A stretch of 64,000 nt of DNA from Olivibacter sp. SDN3 (lineage in GTDB: Bacteria; Bacteroidota; Bacteroidia; Sphingobacteriales; Sphingobacteriaceae), in contig NZ_CP060497.1 of assembly GCF_014334135.1 (NCBI RefSeq), forward strand, positions 5,456,001-5,520,000, written 5' to 3'. Below, one piece after another: positions 18,466-27,674 of this stretch (positions are counted from its first letter, which is position 1; each line of letters starts with the position of its first letter). A program made the position numbers and the translations under genes. The notes under the pieces were generated by a model. The model had not been told where the DNA came from. It ran no database searches and saw only the letters and a list, made by a program, of their open reading frames with translations.

Positions 18466-19422
18466 CTAAAAATTGGTAAAACGGTAACTAATCTGTTGTT
18501 CATATAGTTCGCTCGGGTTTAATACCGTTGAAGGAAAAGCCGAATGATTGGGAGCGTCTGGATAATGCTGTGGTTCCAAGCATATGCCTTGGAAAGGCTT
18601 AAATGCATCATCCAAAAAGTTACCGAAATACACTTGCATTCCTGGTTGTGTTCCGCACACTTCCAGTTGCCGCCCACTCGTTTGCTCCTTTACAGTGGCC
18701 ATCAAACGTAATTCCCTTTGTGGTCCAAAAGCATAATTGGCGGTAACCATTTCTTTCATAACTTCCTTCATCAATGTTGTTCTTCTTAAATCAAATAAGG
18801 TACCTTCTACCGAAGCAATTTCTCCGGTAGGAATGAAATGATCATCTGTAGGTGTATACTGGGCAGCATGAATCTGTAAAAAGTGGTCGTCAATTGTGCC
18901 ACGGGCAGCTAGGTTAAAATAACTATGATTAGAGAGATTGACTATGGTAGCCGCATTAGTGGTAGCTTGGTAGGTAATCCATAATGTGTCATCATCCTTT
19001 AATGTATAGCTAATGTTAACTGAAAGCTCTCCAGGAAAGCCTTCCTCTTCTGACGGACTAACATAATGTAAGACAATATTTTGGTTGCTATGGGCTGCTG
19101 TTGTCCATATTTTGTTACTAAAGCCCGAAAAGCCACCGTGTAAGTGATGATGCCCCTTCGATTCGTTCACAGTCACCTGAATCTGCTGATCATAAAGACT
19201 GAACAGCCCGTTTTTTATGCGATTAGCATATCTTCCAAGAGTGGCACCGATATAATGCTTATCATTGCCATAACTATCGAGATCCGGATAAGACAACACG
19301 ACATTAGAAAAAGAGCCGTTCCTATCGGCAACACTAATGCAGGTGATGACAGCTCCCAAATTACTGATGCCCACCCGCATACCGTTTTTGTTCGACAGGA
19401 GATATTGCTTGACCTTACTCAT
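18466..19422 (-). CDS. galM: Aldose 1-epimerase (galactose mutarotase)
   Basis: This 318-residue cytoplasmic protein interconverts alpha and beta anomers of galactose or glucose ahead of the kinase. GalM hallmarks are present: LGRYANRI, the HHHLHGGFSGF histidine cluster (91-100), NLSNHSYFNL with catalytic His166, and GICLEPQHYPDAPNH with catalytic Glu283. There is no signal peptide, in contrast to periplasmic mutarotases of some PULs. The start overlaps the stop of the DUF5107 gene by 4 bp, indicating translational coupling and a shared pathway step. Confidence 0.94.
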   Translation of the reverse strand: MSKVKQYLLSNKNGMRVGISNLGAVITCISVADRNGSFSNVVLSYPDLDSYGNDKHYIGATLGRYANRIKNGLFSLYDQQIQVTVNESKGHHHLHGGFSGFSNKIWTTAAHSNQNIVLHYVSPSEEEGFPGELSVNISYTLKDDDTLWITYQATTNAATIVNLSNHSYFNLAARGTIDDHFLQIHAAQYTPTDDHFIPTGEIASVEGTLFDLRRTTLMKEVMKEMVTANYAFGPQRELRLMATVKEQTSGRQLEVCGTQPGMQVYFGNFLDDAFKPFQGICLEPQHYPDAPNHSAFPSTVLNPSELYEQQISYRFTNF

Positions 19423-22400
19423 AACCGGATTTCAAGTGAATGCAAAAAAGGAACCATCCGGAGGTGTACAAAAGCGCCTAAGTGACTATTATTAAATGCC
19501 AACACCTCTTTCAACCGATCCGTAGCCTCTTCATATCTGCCTAAACCCAATGCTGCCAATCCGACCATATAATGGCAATGAATCCGATTTTTCCAGGACA
19601 GATCTTGATCGAAAACCAACAGATCCGGCAAAGATACTGCCATATAATCAATATTGATGATGTCATCCATATGAGCGGAACCAAAATCGTTTAACTTTTG
19701 AAAAATTTGCTTGGCATGTACGGGTTCACCGAGCTTTAACCAAGCCAAACCTTGATAGAAGATTTTATCTGGTTGCGGATCATTATAAAAAATTGCCTGT
19801 ACAGGTTCGGTTTCGCCTTGGGTAGCTCGCTCAAAATAATGTTTGGCCTTACCGTTATTCCCTAATCGTTCGTAAGTGAGGCCTAATAGATAATGTACAT
19901 CATTCTCTGGCGCATTCGGCAGTTTCCCTTCTCCCAAATGGTGCGGATAGCTTTCCAAGGTATGAAGCAGATGTAATGCCGTCAAATGATCCGCCTGTGA
20001 TAAGGCCTGCTTAGCCAGTTCCTGCCCAGCCAATAGATATTGACTGGTCACCTTCCCTTCCCCTCCTTCCCAGGGATGGAACTTTCGTCTGGCCAATAAC
20101 TCAAAAGCCTCTGCGAACCTACCTTGGAGATTCAGCAGAGTAATTCTTTCGAGATAAAGATCATCGCGTTCTATCACTAGATGCTGATGCTGATCGAGTA
20201 GCTCGAACCTTTTTTCGGGAGTTACCTGCTGAAGCTTATATAACTGATCCAACTCCATGAGCACCCGTGCATCCGTTTTATCCAAGAGAAAGGCCTCTTC
20301 CAATGTCTGCATCGCTTTGGTAAAATCCTTTTGCTGATTATAGTAGGCCAAAGCCAGATTGCGTTTAACGGTAGGGAAAGCAGGGTCTAAGGATACCGAT
20401 TTCTCCCATGCAGTAATCGCCTGCTGATGTACTCTTTTATCATACCAATAATTCCCCAAATAATAATGAGCTTTCGCATCCGAAGTGCGGAGCTGCACCG
20501 CTTTCTGCAAAGCCAACATATCTTCTATCCGGTTAGGAAAACAATAATCCGATGAGCAGCTGTTCGCTATACTAAAATAGTTGTCCGCCAGTTCCGGCTC
20601 ACCGGCTAAGTCAGCAATATATCCTAAATGATAATAAAGCAAGGGTGTAATATTTTCATCGCCTTTATCCTTTAAAAGGTTCAGCAAAGCCGCAGCTTCC
20701 TGATAACACCCTGCCTGCACATAGTCCAAAGCGTATTCAATACCAGTAGCTATTTTATGTTGAATCAAGGCGAGTAAGTGACTTTTGTTATCATCCGCTC
20801 CTAGCTGATCGGCTAGTTCGAGTTTTATGAGGTATTGCTCAAAGTGAACACCATAGTTAAAAGCATCGTCATGCAATATTTCTTCCGCCAGTAACAAACC
20901 TTCTTGATACTTTCCCAATTTTCGGAGGAGGATTAGCTTTACATGTAAAGCTTGTCCGCTCTGTGTGTTACGCAGTAGGGACGCTTCGATATGCTCCAGT
21001 CCCAAAGCGTAGTGCCCACGTTGTATGTCGATCCTTGCCAACATTAGATAAGCACTGTCTTTCCAGGCGGCACTCCAAACCGCCTTGTAAAAATATTCGT
21101 ACGCTTCATTTATAGTCCCTTTTAATTTCAGCGTAAGTCCCAAATTATACAATACCTCACTATCATAAGGGTTTGTATTACGCATAATCAGGCGTTCCAA
21201 GGCCTTTCTGAAATAGGTTTCTGCTTGACCAAAAACTCCTCTTCTTAACCACCATAGACCCAATGCATTATTATTCCGAATATCGCCATTGTCCCTTTTT
21301 AAGGCTTCTTCATAATACACCGTGGGATCAAAGGTAGCGTGGCGGTATTGCTCTAAATGCAGACCATGTAGGTAAAGTTCCTCTGTACTGGCTATCTCAT
21401 GCGGAGCCGGTGCAGATGTAGCGGGTGCTGGAAGCTCTTTTTCCTGAGATACTTCGGATTGATAATCAATCAATAAACGTCCTTCCTGATCCCATACCGA
21501 CAGCACATACTCATGCACTTGCGTATCATCGATGTTCGTTATTTCATGCAAGAAAACCGATGCTGGAGACAATACCAACTGTTTCTTATAACAAGATACT
21601 TCGCCTTTCTTCAATTCAATCGTTGCATTTTCAAAAATACCCGTAACATAAACTCCTATGGTAAGCCGTTTACCGTTCAGATCCAAATGAATGGCTACAT
21701 CTTTATTTGCATTTTTCACCACCCCGATTTTACTGTAGGGCATAAAATATTGCACGAAAGATTTATTCTCATTAGGTTGCAGCCAAGAGAAGTCCGGTTG
21801 ATTATCGGTATATGCCCCGGTCATCAATTCAATATAGGGTCCATCTTCATCGGTTAAATTACGGTCCCAAGCCTGTCCGAAATCACCGTTTCCCCATGTC
21901 CATTGCTTTTTCCCCGGTACGGTATGATGATTGGCTACATGTAACATGCCCGCCTCGGTATCATGCTCGTAGCCTCCCATAAAATCATACTGCGATCCCA
22001 CCGCCATAAAGGAGGTAGGTACGGGAATATTTTTATAGCGGGAGATATCCGTTCCTGGAGAATAATCCATTTTATAATAAGTACCCTTGGCGATCGGGAA
22101 GGAAGAGACGTCGCGCTTACCATGATCGAATACGGCATGTACGTCGGGCGGAAAAATCGACTGGTAGTGGTCGTTTACCTTAACCGCAGGGTTCGCCCAC
22201 CATAGAAAAGTTTGTGGGAACAAAGTCCTGTTAGAAAGACGTGCGGCTATTTCCAAATAAGCTTTGCCGGGATATAAGGTAAAACCCGTCATTCCTTTCG
22301 TTCGGAACATAATCTCCACTTCATTTATCCATACGGTCTTCGCACCATCAGCTCGTTCTTCTATATGATATTCTACCGGAAGGTAGGTACTTGGACGATG

Positions 22401-22775
22401 GTGTTGCGGCCAGTTAAATTCGATACCTCCCGATATCCACGGGCCCGTCAAGCCCACCAAAGCGGGTTTTATGACCTGATTATAATACACAAAATGTCTT
22501 TTTTTGACTTTATCATAAGCCATCTGTACCCTACCTCCTAACTCGGGTAAAATCATGACTTTGAGAAAACTGTTTTCGATAAATACCGCCTGGTACGACT
22601 TATCTTCTTTCTCATCAAAAATCTTTTCCACTACCGGATGTGGGTAAACTACCCCGCTACTCCCCTGGTACACTCTCTTTTCAAGAAACATTGGATTTTT
22701 CTCCGGTTTTCCAATAGAATAAGTGGGAATGTTGATTGCTTCGGTCCAAATAGTTACTACATCTGATGTCTGCAT
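19419..22775 (-). CDS. DUF5107 and TPR-repeat protein, 1118 residues
   Basis: The N-terminal 450 residues match the DUF5107 type, a mutarotase-like beta-sandwich. Motifs seen are LPELGGRV (77-84), GPWISGGIEFNWPQHHRPS (111-129) and DGPYIELMTGAYTDNQPDFS (311-330). Glu316 and His125/His126 stand out as possible functional residues. From about residue 476 to the end the protein is helical, with repeated TPR-like units (for example ALGLWWLRRGVFGQAETYFRKAL). There is no signal peptide, so it is probably cytoplasmic. It heads the operon with galM and has an AraC-box promoter. The activity is unknown; sugar binding or modification is inferred from fold and context. Confidence 0.85.
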   Translation of the reverse strand: MQTSDVVTIWTEAINIPTYSIGKPEKNPMFLEKRVYQGSSGVVYPHPVVEKIFDEKEDKSYQAVFIENSFLKVMILPELGGRVQMAYDKVKKRHFVYYNQVIKPALVGLTGPWISGGIEFNWPQHHRPSTYLPVEYHIEERADGAKTVWINEVEIMFRTKGMTGFTLYPGKAYLEIAARLSNRTLFPQTFLWWANPAVKVNDHYQSIFPPDVHAVFDHGKRDVSSFPIAKGTYYKMDYSPGTDISRYKNIPVPTSFMAVGSQYDFMGGYEHDTEAGMLHVANHHTVPGKKQWTWGNGDFGQAWDRNLTDEDGPYIELMTGAYTDNQPDFSWLQPNENKSFVQYFMPYSKIGVVKNANKDVAIHLDLNGKRLTIGVYVTGIFENATIELKKGEVSCYKKQLVLSPASVFLHEITNIDDTQVHEYVLSVWDQEGRLLIDYQSEVSQEKELPAPATSAPAPHEIASTEELYLHGLHLEQYRHATFDPTVYYEEALKRDNGDIRNNNALGLWWLRRGVFGQAETYFRKALERLIMRNTNPYDSEVLYNLGLTLKLKGTINEAYEYFYKAVWSAAWKDSAYLMLARIDIQRGHYALGLEHIEASLLRNTQSGQALHVKLILLRKLGKYQEGLLLAEEILHDDAFNYGVHFEQYLIKLELADQLGADDNKSHLLALIQHKIATGIEYALDYVQAGCYQEAAALLNLLKDKGDENITPLLYYHLGYIADLAGEPELADNYFSIANSCSSDYCFPNRIEDMLALQKAVQLRTSDAKAHYYLGNYWYDKRVHQQAITAWEKSVSLDPAFPTVKRNLALAYYNQQKDFTKAMQTLEEAFLLDKTDARVLMELDQLYKLQQVTPEKRFELLDQHQHLVIERDDLYLERITLLNLQGRFAEAFELLARRKFHPWEGGEGKVTSQYLLAGQELAKQALSQADHLTALHLLHTLESYPHHLGEGKLPNAPENDVHYLLGLTYERLGNNGKAKHYFERATQGETEPVQAIFYNDPQPDKIFYQGLAWLKLGEPVHAKQIFQKLNDFGSAHMDDIINIDYMAVSLPDLLVFDQDLSWKNRIHCHYMVGLAALGLGRYEEATDRLKEVLAFNNSHLGAFVHLRMVPFLHSLEIRL

Positions 22776-22797
22776 AAGTCTTTAAAGGTTTACAAGG

Positions 22798-22867
22798 CAA
22801 AAATAGCTTTTGTTCTGTTCGTCAAAATGGAGAAATCATTTTTAACAATGGATTATTTTCTTATATT
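22798..22867 (-). promoter_or_regulatory. Promoter of DUF5107-galM operon: two 21-bp-spaced boxes and a TATTTTTG -7 element
   Basis: In the 110-bp gap between the divergent DUF5107 and AraC genes, plus-strand boxes start ATGGAGAA (22827) and ATGGATTA (22848), 21 bp apart. A perfect TAnnTTTG element, TATTTTTG on the minus strand at 22805-22798, lies 22 bp from the proximal box. The orientation points at DUF5107; the same boxes could also autoregulate araC. Confidence 0.7.
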
Positions 22868-22885
22868 GCCACCAAACTAACCGTT

Positions 22886-23794
22886 ATGATTAAGAAAAAA
22901 GAGGGTTTTGAAGGGGAAAAAGCCATCATTCTTCCTCCAAAGATTATCGAACAATACCAAAGCAGATCCATTACACAGGAGTTTTATATTACAGACATCG
23001 GTTATTATCCAAAGGCACAATACCATTATCGGGATCGGCCTTCGGGTGCACATGAATATATTTTGATTCATTGTATAGAAGGAAAGGGTACCGCGCAAGT
23101 AGATGGACATGAAATTACAATAAGACCAAACGACTTTTTAATTATTCCTGCGGGTAAACAACATTTATATCGGGCAGATCCCGATTATCCCTGGACAATT
23201 TATTGGGTACATTTTCAAGGCTTGCAAGCAAGCAGTATTTGCGAACGGTTATATGATAAAATGCTTTCGCGGAAAAATAGCGTCATGTATAATGAAAAGC
23301 ATCTTTTTTTGTTTGATAAAATTTACAGTACGTTACAACAAGGTTATAGTCGGGATAACATGGAATTTATTTCCTTGACTTTTCCTTATTATTTAAGTGG
23401 TTACCTATTAAATGAACGTTTCAATCACCATTTGGATGAACAGCTAGAAGATCTTACCGAACAGGCTATCCGCTTCCTTAAAAACCGTATTTCGACACCA
23501 ACGACACTCAAAGAAATAGCCGAGCACGTCCACCTATCAGTTTCTCATTTTTCAAGTATTTTTCACAAGAAGACCGGTTATTCGCCTATCGAGTATTTTA
23601 ATCACCTTAAAATTCAGAAGGCCTGCCAATTATTGCAATTTACCAACCAACGAATTTTCGAAATAGCACTCGCTATTGGGATCAATGATCCTTACTATTT
23701 CTCACGTCTTTTCCGGTCTCATATGGGCATATCGCCGAAAAATTATCGTAGTAGGTGGTCTTTATCGCCAAAAAGGAAAACCGATGAATCATAA
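22886..23794 (+). CDS. AraC-family transcriptional regulator of the glycan locus
   Basis: This 302-residue protein has an N-terminal cupin-like sensing domain (about 30-115, with HEYILIHCIEGKG and RPNDFLIIPAGKQHLYRAD). The C-terminal AraC double helix-turn-helix (about 190-293) includes TLKEIAEHVHLSVSHFSSIF and RIFEIALAIGINDPYYFSRL, ending GISPKNYR. The sensing domain suggests a small sugar as inducer. It is divergent from DUF5107-galM and upstream of the MFS gene. It is the obvious candidate to bind the paired boxes found at four promoters in this region, an inference not proven by sequence. Confidence 0.92.
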   Translation: MIKKKEGFEGEKAIILPPKIIEQYQSRSITQEFYITDIGYYPKAQYHYRDRPSGAHEYILIHCIEGKGTAQVDGHEITIRPNDFLIIPAGKQHLYRADPDYPWTIYWVHFQGLQASSICERLYDKMLSRKNSVMYNEKHLFLFDKIYSTLQQGYSRDNMEFISLTFPYYLSGYLLNERFNHHLDEQLEDLTEQAIRFLKNRISTPTTLKEIAEHVHLSVSHFSSIFHKKTGYSPIEYFNHLKIQKACQLLQFTNQRIFEIALAIGINDPYYFSRLFRSHMGISPKNYRSRWSLSPKRKTDES

Positions 23795-23854
23795 GAAAAT
23801 CCATGCTAAACCTGTTTTATTCCATTTTTGAAGATAAAGGATTTACTAGCTTAG
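23789..23854 (+). promoter_or_regulatory. Promoter of the MFS gene: two 21-bp-spaced TCCAT boxes and a -7-like element
   Basis: Coding-strand boxes TCATAAGAAAATCCAT (23789-23804) and AAACCTGTTTTATTCCAT (23808-23825) repeat with a 21-bp period. TAGCTTAG (23847-23854), one mismatch from TAnnTTTG, starts 22 bp after the second box. The first box overlaps the last 6 bp of araC. The orientation relative to the gene is the same as at the three minus-strand promoters. Confidence 0.65.
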
Positions 23855-23881
23855 CCTAATTGGAAATAGACCTTATTCATC

Positions 23882-25198
23882 ATGAACAATCCTTATCGTC
23901 ACACCGTGTTAATCAGTTTGGTAGCAGCGCTTGGTGGGTTGCTATTTGGCTTTGACATCGCCATTTTTTCGGGCACCATCCCTTTTATTCAACCCTATTT
24001 TAAGTTAGATGCCCCTGCACTCGGCTGGGTGGCCAGCAGTCTTTACGTCGGCTGCATGCTCGGTGCATTATTTACCGGTTGGATAACCGAACGTATAGGG
24101 AGGAAAAAACCATTGATATGTGCAGCGGTATTATTTGCCTTCTCTTCCATAATGATGGGATTGGCGGAAAGTTCCTCATCGCTTACCCTGTGGCGCATTA
24201 TCGCCGGCATGGGTGTAGGTGGAGCGTCCGTGCTGTCTCCTTTATATATTGCCGAAGTTAGCCCAGCAGCTATGCGGGGCAAAATGGTATCGATCAATCA
24301 GCTTGCCATCGTAATCGGCATCTTACTCGCTTACCTTTCCAATTACTTTCTGGCCCCTGTAACGAACAACTGGCGCTGGATGTTTTCAAGTGGAGCAGCA
24401 CCGGCCATTTTATTCTTTATAGGTGTTTTTCTTATACCCGAAAGCCCCCGCTGGCTTTTAATTAAAGGTTACCAGCAAAAGGGTGAAGAAGTACTTAGGC
24501 GTTTGCTTGCGCCTACTGAGGTCGCCAAAGAACTCTTGTTGATCAGTAGGCATAAACAAAACCCATCCCTGAAGCCGAGTTTCGGCACCCTCCTGCAAAA
24601 GGGAATTTTTCCCTTATTGATGATAGGTATTCTGATTGCTATCTTTCAGCAAATATCTGGAGCGAATGCTGTTTTGTTTTATGCGCCCCTTATTTTTGAA
24701 AGGACAGGGATGAATGTCGATGACCAGCTCTTCCAACAGGTACTGATTGGCGGAATTAATCTATCTTTTACGTTAATAGCGATGCAATTGGTAGATAAGA
24801 TAGGCCGGAAAAAGCTCATGCTCTTCGGAGCCGGAATGATGGCATTGCTACTCGCTTTTATTGCTTATGCTTTTATGAAAGAATTATTTGGGGGATATTT
24901 ACTCAGCTTGCTGGTACTGTCTTTTATCGCTACCTATGCAGCCACTTTAGCGCCGGTAACCTGGGTATTGATTTCCGAAATATTTCCGACAAAAGTGAGA
25001 GAACTTGCCATTTCCGTTTCCTCTACGATGCTATGGGTAGCTTGTTTTAGTCTCACTTATGCTTTTCCCGTAATGATCGATCGCTTTTCTGCCAGTCAAA
25101 CATTTTTATTTTTTGCTGGTATATGTTTAGTTTATTTCTTATTTTTATGTTTCTTTGTGCCTGAGACGAAAGGAAAGAGCTTGGACGAGGAGGCATAA
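23882..25198 (+). CDS. Sugar-porter family MFS transporter
   Basis: The 438-residue inner-membrane protein has 12 predicted hydrophobic segments. Sugar-porter signatures are GGLLFGFDIAIFSG (18-31), GRKKP after TM2, PESPRW (186-191) closing the first half, QQISGANAVLFYAP in TM7, a second GRKK, and the C-terminal PETKGKS. These motifs resemble proton-coupled xylose, arabinose or galactose symporters. It probably imports the monosaccharide released in the periplasm by GH36 or GH89. Its promoter carries the shared AraC-type boxes, which ties it to the two SusC/SusD operons. Confidence 0.92.
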   Translation: MNNPYRHTVLISLVAALGGLLFGFDIAIFSGTIPFIQPYFKLDAPALGWVASSLYVGCMLGALFTGWITERIGRKKPLICAAVLFAFSSIMMGLAESSSSLTLWRIIAGMGVGGASVLSPLYIAEVSPAAMRGKMVSINQLAIVIGILLAYLSNYFLAPVTNNWRWMFSSGAAPAILFFIGVFLIPESPRWLLIKGYQQKGEEVLRRLLAPTEVAKELLLISRHKQNPSLKPSFGTLLQKGIFPLLMIGILIAIFQQISGANAVLFYAPLIFERTGMNVDDQLFQQVLIGGINLSFTLIAMQLVDKIGRKKLMLFGAGMMALLLAFIAYAFMKELFGGYLLSLLVLSFIATYAATLAPVTWVLISEIFPTKVRELAISVSSTMLWVACFSLTYAFPVMIDRFSASQTFLFFAGICLVYFLFLCFFVPETKGKSLDEEA

Positions 25199-25237
25199 AA
25201 GACGAGCAACAACAAAACTAATCAACCTCTATATTGC

Positions 25238-25266
25238 AAAGGCCAAGCGTTAATGTTTGGCCTTTT
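25238..25266 (+). terminator. Terminator after the MFS gene
   Basis: AAAGGCCAA and TTGGCCTTT form a 9-bp stem with a T6 tail, 40 bp after the MFS stop. The hairpin overlaps the 3' end of the convergent GH95 gene. Confidence 0.8.
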
Positions 25267-27598
25267 TTGTTCTCATCGTTTTCATTTGACCATTCATCTT
25301 AACTTTGACGCTTCGGTTAGCAGATGAAAGCAACTCGCATTTAGTCACTACACCGTTTTCCCATTCCATATTTACAGTTATATTGTCCCGTGCTCTAATT
25401 CCCCTGATTTCACCAAAGGCCTTCCAAATTGCTGGCGTTGCTGGTAAAAGTTCAATATAATCCTCATGGCTTTGCAACAGCATCTCAGCTATTCCTGCGG
25501 TTGCCCCGAAATTTCCGTCGATCTGAAAAGGAGGGCCCGCCGACCACATATTGGGATACACGCCGCCACCAGAGCCATAATTGATGTCGGTGCGGAGGGT
25601 TGGTTTAAGCAACTCTCTCAGGAGTTTAAATGACCGTTCACCATCCAGCAGCCTGGCCCAGAACAATAACTTATAGGCAATGGTCCAACTCGGCCCATCA
25701 TCCCCTCTTTCTTCCAGTGTTTTCTTGCTGGCCGCTGCTAAATCCGGTGTTTGTACAGGCGTGATGAGTGTCGCTGGATAAAGACCGTATAAATGTGAAA
25801 TATGTCGATGTTCCGGATCTGTTTCGCTATAATTTTCCATCCATTCCATCAACCGTCCGTCCGGTGCGACCTGTCCTGTAGGTGGAATGCTTTTTAACGT
25901 TTCTTGAAGTTCACTGACCAGCTCATTATCTACCTGTAAGGTTTGAGCGGCATGGATTACGTTCGTAAACAGTTCGCGGATAATCTGGTTATCAATGGTA
26001 GGGCCTGCACAGATACTGGCTGTTTTTCCGTTTGGCAAAAAAAAGGTGTTTTCTGGTGATGACGAAGGGGAAGTTACCAAAAAACCAGTTTTAGGGTCCT
26101 CCACCAACATGCTGTTGTAAAACTGAGCAGACCCCTTCAGTACAGAATAAATTTCCTTGAGGTATTCGGTATCTCTTGTAAACGCATAATGATCCCATAG
26201 GTTATTGCATAACCAGCCTGCCCCTGCCTTAGTTGTTCCCCAAGAAGCACTCTCTCCGGGTTCGGTGAACCCCCAGATATTAGTAATCACATGTGCCACC
26301 CAACCATCGGCGTCATAGTATGCTTTGGCTGTACGTTCCCCAGGTTCCACTAAGCCTTTTACCAGATCAGCTAAAGGCAGGTTCAACTCTGATAGATTGG
26401 CCACTTCCAGGGGCCAGTGATTCATCTGCACATTTACGTCCAAGTGATAATCACCATTCCAGGGTGTTTGAATCTGGTTTGCCCATAAGCCCTGCAAGTT
26501 CGGCGGCAACAATCCCACCCGTGTACTGCTGATACTCAGGTAACGGCCAAATTGAAAGAATAAAGCCGGTAAGCCTAGATCATCTTCCGGATGGTCGTAA
26601 AAATTAGCCAAGCGCTTATCGGTTGTTAGAGCCGAAGCAGATCCTTTACCGAGATTGATCGACAATCTATTGAACAATCGCTGATAGTTTTCCTCATGTG
26701 CCGAACGTTCAGCTTCATAGCTTTTCGTTGATACCTCCCGCAATAAGCGATCAATGTCGTTCCGGTAATTATCGTTCTTATAATCAGTTCCCATGGAAAT
26801 GACCAGCAATACCTCAGAAGCATCCTGAATCAACAGTTTATCAGCGTTAGTGCGAAGCGTACCATCTTTAAGCACCGGTTTTACTTTTGCCTGGTATTGC
26901 ATGCCACTTGCTGCCGTTCCGCTCTCCAAAACGCCAGATAATGCTAATATATCGCTCACTACTTTACGATCACCCCACTCCGGCCGATCCATCGCTATTT
27001 CCAGATGGATGCTATGAGGTTGATCAGCGCTTAATCTTATCAAACACACGTCACCGGCAAAACTAGTAAAATATTCACGGCTGTACTGTACACCATTTAA
27101 CGTATAACGCGTAGTCGCTAGCGCTTTTTCTAGGGAAAGCCTCCTTTCATAATCCGTCACATGAGCGATTTCCATATCCGCAGGATAACGATGCTTTAAA
27201 CGTAAGTTACCTAGCATTTGGAAGCAGCCAAAAGGTACGTTAACCGAGCCTTCTCCCAAACATATAAAATCCTTATCGACCAGTGCCTGCGCTTCATCAT
27301 TCCTACCTTCATTGATTAGCTTTCTAATTTCTGGCAAACGTTTATGTGCTTCATAATTATTGGCGTCCTGCGGTGCTCCCGACCATAACGTAATATCATT
27401 CAGCACGATAAGTTCATCTTCAATTCCTCCATCGGGGGTCATACCCAGACGTCCATTACCCAAGGGCAAGGTCTCTTCCCATTGTGCGGCAGGGCGATCA
27501 AAGTAAATATTTAAATCATTGTTTTGGCCACTTACCGTGAAAGGTGCAGCCGCAATAATAGCGACAATTAAAAAAGTCGGGAATAAGATTCGTTCCAT
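25250..27598 (-). CDS. Alpha-L-fucosidase-type glycoside hydrolase (GH95)
   Basis: The 782-residue secreted enzyme has a signal peptide (MERILFPTFLIVAIIAAAPFTVSGQ). GH95 motifs run in order: AAQWEETLPLGNGRLGM, YHLDVNVQMNHWPLE (384-398), TSPSSSPEN (Glu516), HRHISHLYGLYPA and FQIDGNFGATAGI (Asp694). By comparison with Bifidobacterium AfcA, Glu516 is the acid and Asp694 sits with the activating asparagines. The first of those asparagines is Asp387 here, while Asn389 is kept. GH95 inverting enzymes cleave alpha-1,2-fucosides or alpha-L-galactosides. It follows the amidohydrolase and broken dehydrogenase on the same strand. Confidence 0.92.
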   Translation of the reverse strand: MERILFPTFLIVAIIAAAPFTVSGQNNDLNIYFDRPAAQWEETLPLGNGRLGMTPDGGIEDELIVLNDITLWSGAPQDANNYEAHKRLPEIRKLINEGRNDEAQALVDKDFICLGEGSVNVPFGCFQMLGNLRLKHRYPADMEIAHVTDYERRLSLEKALATTRYTLNGVQYSREYFTSFAGDVCLIRLSADQPHSIHLEIAMDRPEWGDRKVVSDILALSGVLESGTAASGMQYQAKVKPVLKDGTLRTNADKLLIQDASEVLLVISMGTDYKNDNYRNDIDRLLREVSTKSYEAERSAHEENYQRLFNRLSINLGKGSASALTTDKRLANFYDHPEDDLGLPALFFQFGRYLSISSTRVGLLPPNLQGLWANQIQTPWNGDYHLDVNVQMNHWPLEVANLSELNLPLADLVKGLVEPGERTAKAYYDADGWVAHVITNIWGFTEPGESASWGTTKAGAGWLCNNLWDHYAFTRDTEYLKEIYSVLKGSAQFYNSMLVEDPKTGFLVTSPSSSPENTFFLPNGKTASICAGPTIDNQIIRELFTNVIHAAQTLQVDNELVSELQETLKSIPPTGQVAPDGRLMEWMENYSETDPEHRHISHLYGLYPATLITPVQTPDLAAASKKTLEERGDDGPSWTIAYKLLFWARLLDGERSFKLLRELLKPTLRTDINYGSGGGVYPNMWSAGPPFQIDGNFGATAGIAEMLLQSHEDYIELLPATPAIWKAFGEIRGIRARDNITVNMEWENGVVTKCELLSSANRSVKVKMNGQMKTMRTKKAKH

Positions 27599-27674
27599 TA
27601 TTTTAGGTTTTACTTTATATGATACAAGAATAGTAGATAAGCAAAATTACCAGTGCTTATAATAAAAAAAATAG

